Assembly (NCBI GenBank): GCA_017469605.1
Contig: JAFUGB010000434.1
Location: 1 to 8,532 of the forward strand
Length of the DNA: 8,532 bases
Direction of reading: 5' to 3'
Source: Clostridia bacterium
Lineage (GTDB): Bacteria > Bacillota > Clostridia > Christensenellales > Aristaeellaceae
Shown: piece by piece, positions 6,551-8,532 of the stretch
How the letters are laid out: the number at the start of each line of letters is the position of its first letter
Numbering within the stretch: the stretch's first letter is position 1
Program-made: the position numbers and the translations under genes
The notes under the pieces: generated by a model
What the model saw: the letters and a program-made list of their open reading frames with translations, nothing else
Database searches by the model: none
What the model was told of the DNA's origin: nothing

Positions 6551-7492
6551 ATGGCTGAGAAGAAATCTACCCGTATCGCTTACGGTGAAGCGCTGGCGAA
6601 GCTGGGCGCTGTGGATGATAAAGTGCTGGTCTGCGACGCGGACCTGGCCCATGCTACCATGACCGCGTTCTTTGCGGATCAGTATCCCGACCGTTTCTAT
6701 AACTTTGGTATTGCCGAGGGCAATATGATGACCTCTTCCGCGGCCCTGGCCCAGAGCGGATATACCGTATTTGCCAGCACGTTTGCCGTGTTCGGCGCCG
6801 GCCGCGCCTTTGAACAGATCCGCAATGCCATCTGCTACAGCAAGGCCAATGTGAAGATCGGCTGCTCCCACGCCGGCCCCAGCTGCGGCGAGGACGGCGG
6901 CAGCCATCAGGCGGTGGAAGATATCGGCCTCATGCGCGGCCTGCCTAACATGACCGTTCTGGTTCCCGCGGACGCCGCCGAAATGGAAAAGGCTGTGTTT
7001 GCGGCTGCCAAGTTCCAGGGCCCCGTGTATATTCGCACCGGCCGCCTGCCTACTGACATCTGCACCGATGAAAGCACGCCCTTTGAAATCGGCAAGGCCA
7101 ATGTGCTGCGTGACGGCAAGGATGTGGCCATTATTGCCTGCGGCATCATGGTGCCCCAGGCCATCATCGCCGCGGACAAGCTGGCCGAAAAGGGCATCAG
7201 CGCCCGCGTGATCGATATGCATACCATCAAGCCCCTGGACGTAGAAGCCGTAAAGGCTGCCGCCAAGGAGTGCGGCGCCGTGGTCACCGCCGAAGAGCAT
7301 TCCATCATCAACGGCTTGGGTTCCGCCGTGGCCGAAGTGCTGGCGGACGGTATGAATGCTCCCTTTGAGCGGGTGGGCATCATGGATCGTTTTGGCCAGA
7401 GCGGCAAGCCGCAGAAGCTGTTTGAAGCGTATGGCCTGACCGACAAGGAAATCGTAGAAGCCAGCGAGCGCGTGATTGCCCGCAAGGCATAA
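6551..7492 (+). CDS. Transketolase, C-terminal (pyrimidine-binding) subunit
   Basis: The 313-residue product is the second half of the split transketolase. It carries the pyrimidine-binding domain with the catalytic glutamate Glu56 (FGIAEGNM), which activates thiamine diphosphate, then DGGSHQAVEDI with His119, then a C-terminal Rossmann-like domain from about residue 185. The start at 6551 lies 2 nt after the N-subunit stop, and GGAGGT (6539-6544) is 6 nt upstream. An in-frame ATG at 6527 would overlap the N-subunit gene and has no ribosome site. Split transketolases of this kind occur in clostridia and archaea; related split pairs serve dedicated pathways such as apulose-4-phosphate cleavage (AptA/AptB) and sulfosugar breakdown (SqwG/SqwH). 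Which sugar phosphate is used here cannot be told from sequence. Confidence 0.93.
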   Translation: MAEKKSTRIAYGEALAKLGAVDDKVLVCDADLAHATMTAFFADQYPDRFYNFGIAEGNMMTSSAALAQSGYTVFASTFAVFGAGRAFEQIRNAICYSKANVKIGCSHAGPSCGEDGGSHQAVEDIGLMRGLPNMTVLVPADAAEMEKAVFAAAKFQGPVYIRTGRLPTDICTDESTPFEIGKANVLRDGKDVAIIACGIMVPQAIIAADKLAEKGISARVIDMHTIKPLDVEAVKAAAKECGAVVTAEEHSIINGLGSAVAEVLADGMNAPFERVGIMDRFGQSGKPQKLFEAYGLTDKEIVEASERVIARKA

Positions 7493-7510
7493 GAAAGGAA
7501 GCGTTCCGCC

Positions 7511-7912
7511 ATGGAAATCCTGCAGTATCGGTTTGAAGGCGAGGGCATGACCCGCGTTTTTGAAAATGAAAAATGGATGGTTGGCATCAAGAACTGGAAG
7601 CCCATGAACGATATCGCCAACATCAACAACCTGGAGCGCCATAACGAGACCGATGAGCTGTTCATCCTGCTCAAGGGCCGCTGCACGCTGCTGTTTGCCA
7701 ATGAGACCGAAAACGGTCTCAAGATCGAAGCAGTGGAAATGGAGCCGCTCAAGGTATACAACATTCCCCGCACACTGTGGCACAATACCGTGACCGAGCA
7801 CGATACCAAGCTGGCCCTGATCGAGGACAGCAGCACCGGTTCGGCCAACAGCGATAACCTGGATCTCACACCTGAGCAGATCGCTGAAGTGCATAAGCTG
7901 CTGGGCCGCTGA
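7511..7912 (+). CDS. Small single-domain cupin protein of unknown substrate
   Basis: The 133-residue product has a single cupin beta-barrel. Motif 1 reads Glu42-Arg-His44-x4-Glu49-x6-Gly56, where canonical cupins have His at the position of Glu42. Motif 2 is Pro86-Arg-Thr-Leu-Trp-His91. The likely metal ligands are therefore Glu42, His44, Glu49 and His91. The acidic tail SANSDNLDLTPEQIAE recurs, as I recall, in small uncharacterised cupins. There is no signal peptide, so it is cytoplasmic. Small cupins next to sugar genes are often isomerases or epimerases, or bind a ligand without catalysis. Being last in the operon, 18 nt after the transketolase gene, it may supply or remove the sugar phosphate used by that enzyme. 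The start has AAAGGA (7494-7499), a rather long 11 nt upstream. The fold is fairly sure; the function is unknown. Confidence 0.8.
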   Translation: MEILQYRFEGEGMTRVFENEKWMVGIKNWKPMNDIANINNLERHNETDELFILLKGRCTLLFANETENGLKIEAVEMEPLKVYNIPRTLWHNTVTEHDTKLALIEDSSTGSANSDNLDLTPEQIAEVHKLLGR

Positions 7913-7926
7913 GAAAGCGGGCAATC

Positions 7927-7959
7927 AAAAAGGAGCTGTTCTGTGGGCAGCTCTTTTTT
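7927..7959. terminator. Bidirectional intrinsic terminator between convergent genes
   Basis: AAAAAGGAGCTG (7927-7938) pairs with CAGCTCTTTTTT (7948-7959), with one G-U pair and a 9-nt loop. On the plus strand it gives a stem followed by six T. On the minus strand, the A run before the stem gives the T tail. It begins 15 bp after the cupin stop and 8 bp beyond the end of the minus-strand esterase gene, so it closes both units. Confidence 0.85.
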
Positions 7960-7966
7960 GTTGCGC

Positions 7967-8532
7967 TCATTCCTGCCACAAGAATGGCATGAAGATCGGC
8001 AATTGCTTCTCCCAGTCAGCTTCGCAGTGATGTCCGCCAATCTGGCAATAAAGCCTGGCCGTTCCGCCCTGGGCGATGATCTTATTGGCGGTGGTTCGGC
8101 AGGTTTTATAGATCCAGCTCTTTTTATCCTCGATCCAGGGGTTTTCTATCTTATCGGTTTCCAGGGTGCCCCAGGAAAAATAGGCGCGGGTATCGGGACT
8201 GAGTGCGGTATGGTTCATTTCGTGCCACAGCATGCCGGATACAGAGCCCAGGGCGGGGGAAAGGCAGGCGGCCTTGGAAAAGAGATGATTGTATCGCACC
8301 ACGGCATAGGCCGCCATCAGGCCGCCCATGCTGGAGCCGGCAATGCCGGTACATTCCCGAAAGGGAATGGTGGGGAAGGCGCTGTCGATATAGGGCTTGA
8401 GCTCGTTCACGATGCCCTGCATGGTGGCGTCGCCCAGGGCGTTGCGGCCCCGAAGCCAGCCATAATGGGCGCTGTAGGGCAGGTATTCATCCAGGCGCAG
8501 CATTCCCTCATGGGCGCACTCCACGCCCACGA
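7967..8532 (-). CDS. Putative alpha/beta-hydrolase esterase, PF00756-type (N-terminus cut by window edge)
   Basis: These are the C-terminal ~187 residues of an alpha/beta-hydrolase esterase of the esterase D/enterochelin-esterase-like family. The frame is open to the right edge, so the true start is outside; a GTG at 8530 is only an internal valine codon by appearance. Local numbering gives the nucleophile elbow Gly65-Ser-Ser67-Met-Gly69 with Ser67 as nucleophile, and the catalytic histidine His168 in GGHHCEADW, matching the family pattern GGxH(N)ExxW with Cys for the usual polar residue. SWGTLETDK near residue 118 is the usual strand before the acid residue. Family members cleave acyl esters such as acetyl, feruloyl or S-formylglutathione groups. 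It converges on the sugar operon and need not be functionally linked, though ester-decorated plant sugars would give a link. Confidence 0.85.
   Translation of the reverse strand, partial: VGVECAHEGMLRLDEYLPYSAHYGWLRGRNALGDATMQGIVNELKPYIDSAFPTIPFRECTGIAGSSMGGLMAAYAVVRYNHLFSKAACLSPALGSVSGMLWHEMNHTALSPDTRAYFSWGTLETDKIENPWIEDKKSWIYKTCRTTANKIIAQGGTARLYCQIGGHHCEADWEKQLPIFMPFLWQE

Noticed and set aside
6233..7924. 563-codon open frame on the minus strand opposite the transketolase and cupin genes
   Set aside because: It lies opposite three well-supported genes. Its composition (rich in His, Gly, Ala, Val, Leu) is what the complement of G/C-ending codons produces, and no domain or ribosome site is visible.
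1..8532. CRISPR arrays, tRNA/rRNA genes, insertion sequences, prophage or defence genes
   Set aside because: I looked for spaced direct repeats, structural RNA signatures, transposase or integrase motifs and terminal repeats on both strands and saw none.

Overview
The window is 8.5 kb of GC-rich, compact, mostly co-oriented bacterial DNA. It shows strong purine-rich Shine-Dalgarno sites, a consensus sigma-70-type promoter, a CUT1 sugar transporter without its own ATPase, a transketolase split into two genes, and a Ga5DH-type dehydrogenase of a kind I recall from streptococci and clostridia. Together these suggest a member of the Firmicutes (Clostridia), possibly a gut Christensenellales-type lineage. 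The lineage is inferred from gene style only, not from any marker gene.

Layout. (1) Positions 1-1631 hold the 3' part of a gluconate 5-dehydrogenase-like SDR gene and a complete gene for a cytoplasmic serine hydrolase of the class C beta-lactamase/esterase fold. They are probably the end of an upstream operon. (2) Positions 1632-1883 are a regulatory gap with a possible terminator, a promoter that matches consensus perfectly (TTGACA, 17 nt, TATAAT) and two dyad elements on and just after it. (3) Positions 1884-7912 look like one transcription unit: a GntR/FCD-family regulator, a sugar-binding protein, two CUT1 permeases, the N- and C-terminal subunits of a transketolase, and a small cupin. 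A bidirectional terminator closes it at 7927-7959. (4) A convergent, incomplete alpha/beta-hydrolase esterase gene enters from the right edge on the minus strand.

How it fits together. The regulator probably controls its own operon by binding near the promoter and senses a small acid or sugar-acid ligand through its FCD domain. The binding protein and permeases import a carbohydrate, and an ATPase encoded elsewhere must power them. The split transketolase and cupin probably process the imported sugar after phosphorylation. No kinase, isomerase or glycosidase is in view, so the substrate cannot be named. The SDR suggests hexonate or keto-sugar-acid chemistry nearby.

The less ordinary features are the 71-bp overlap of the regulator and binding-protein genes, two strong stem-loops between the binding protein and the permeases, the operator-like heptad array, and the transketolase-cupin module. 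None of these proves a new system. The transketolase-cupin pathway is the best lead.
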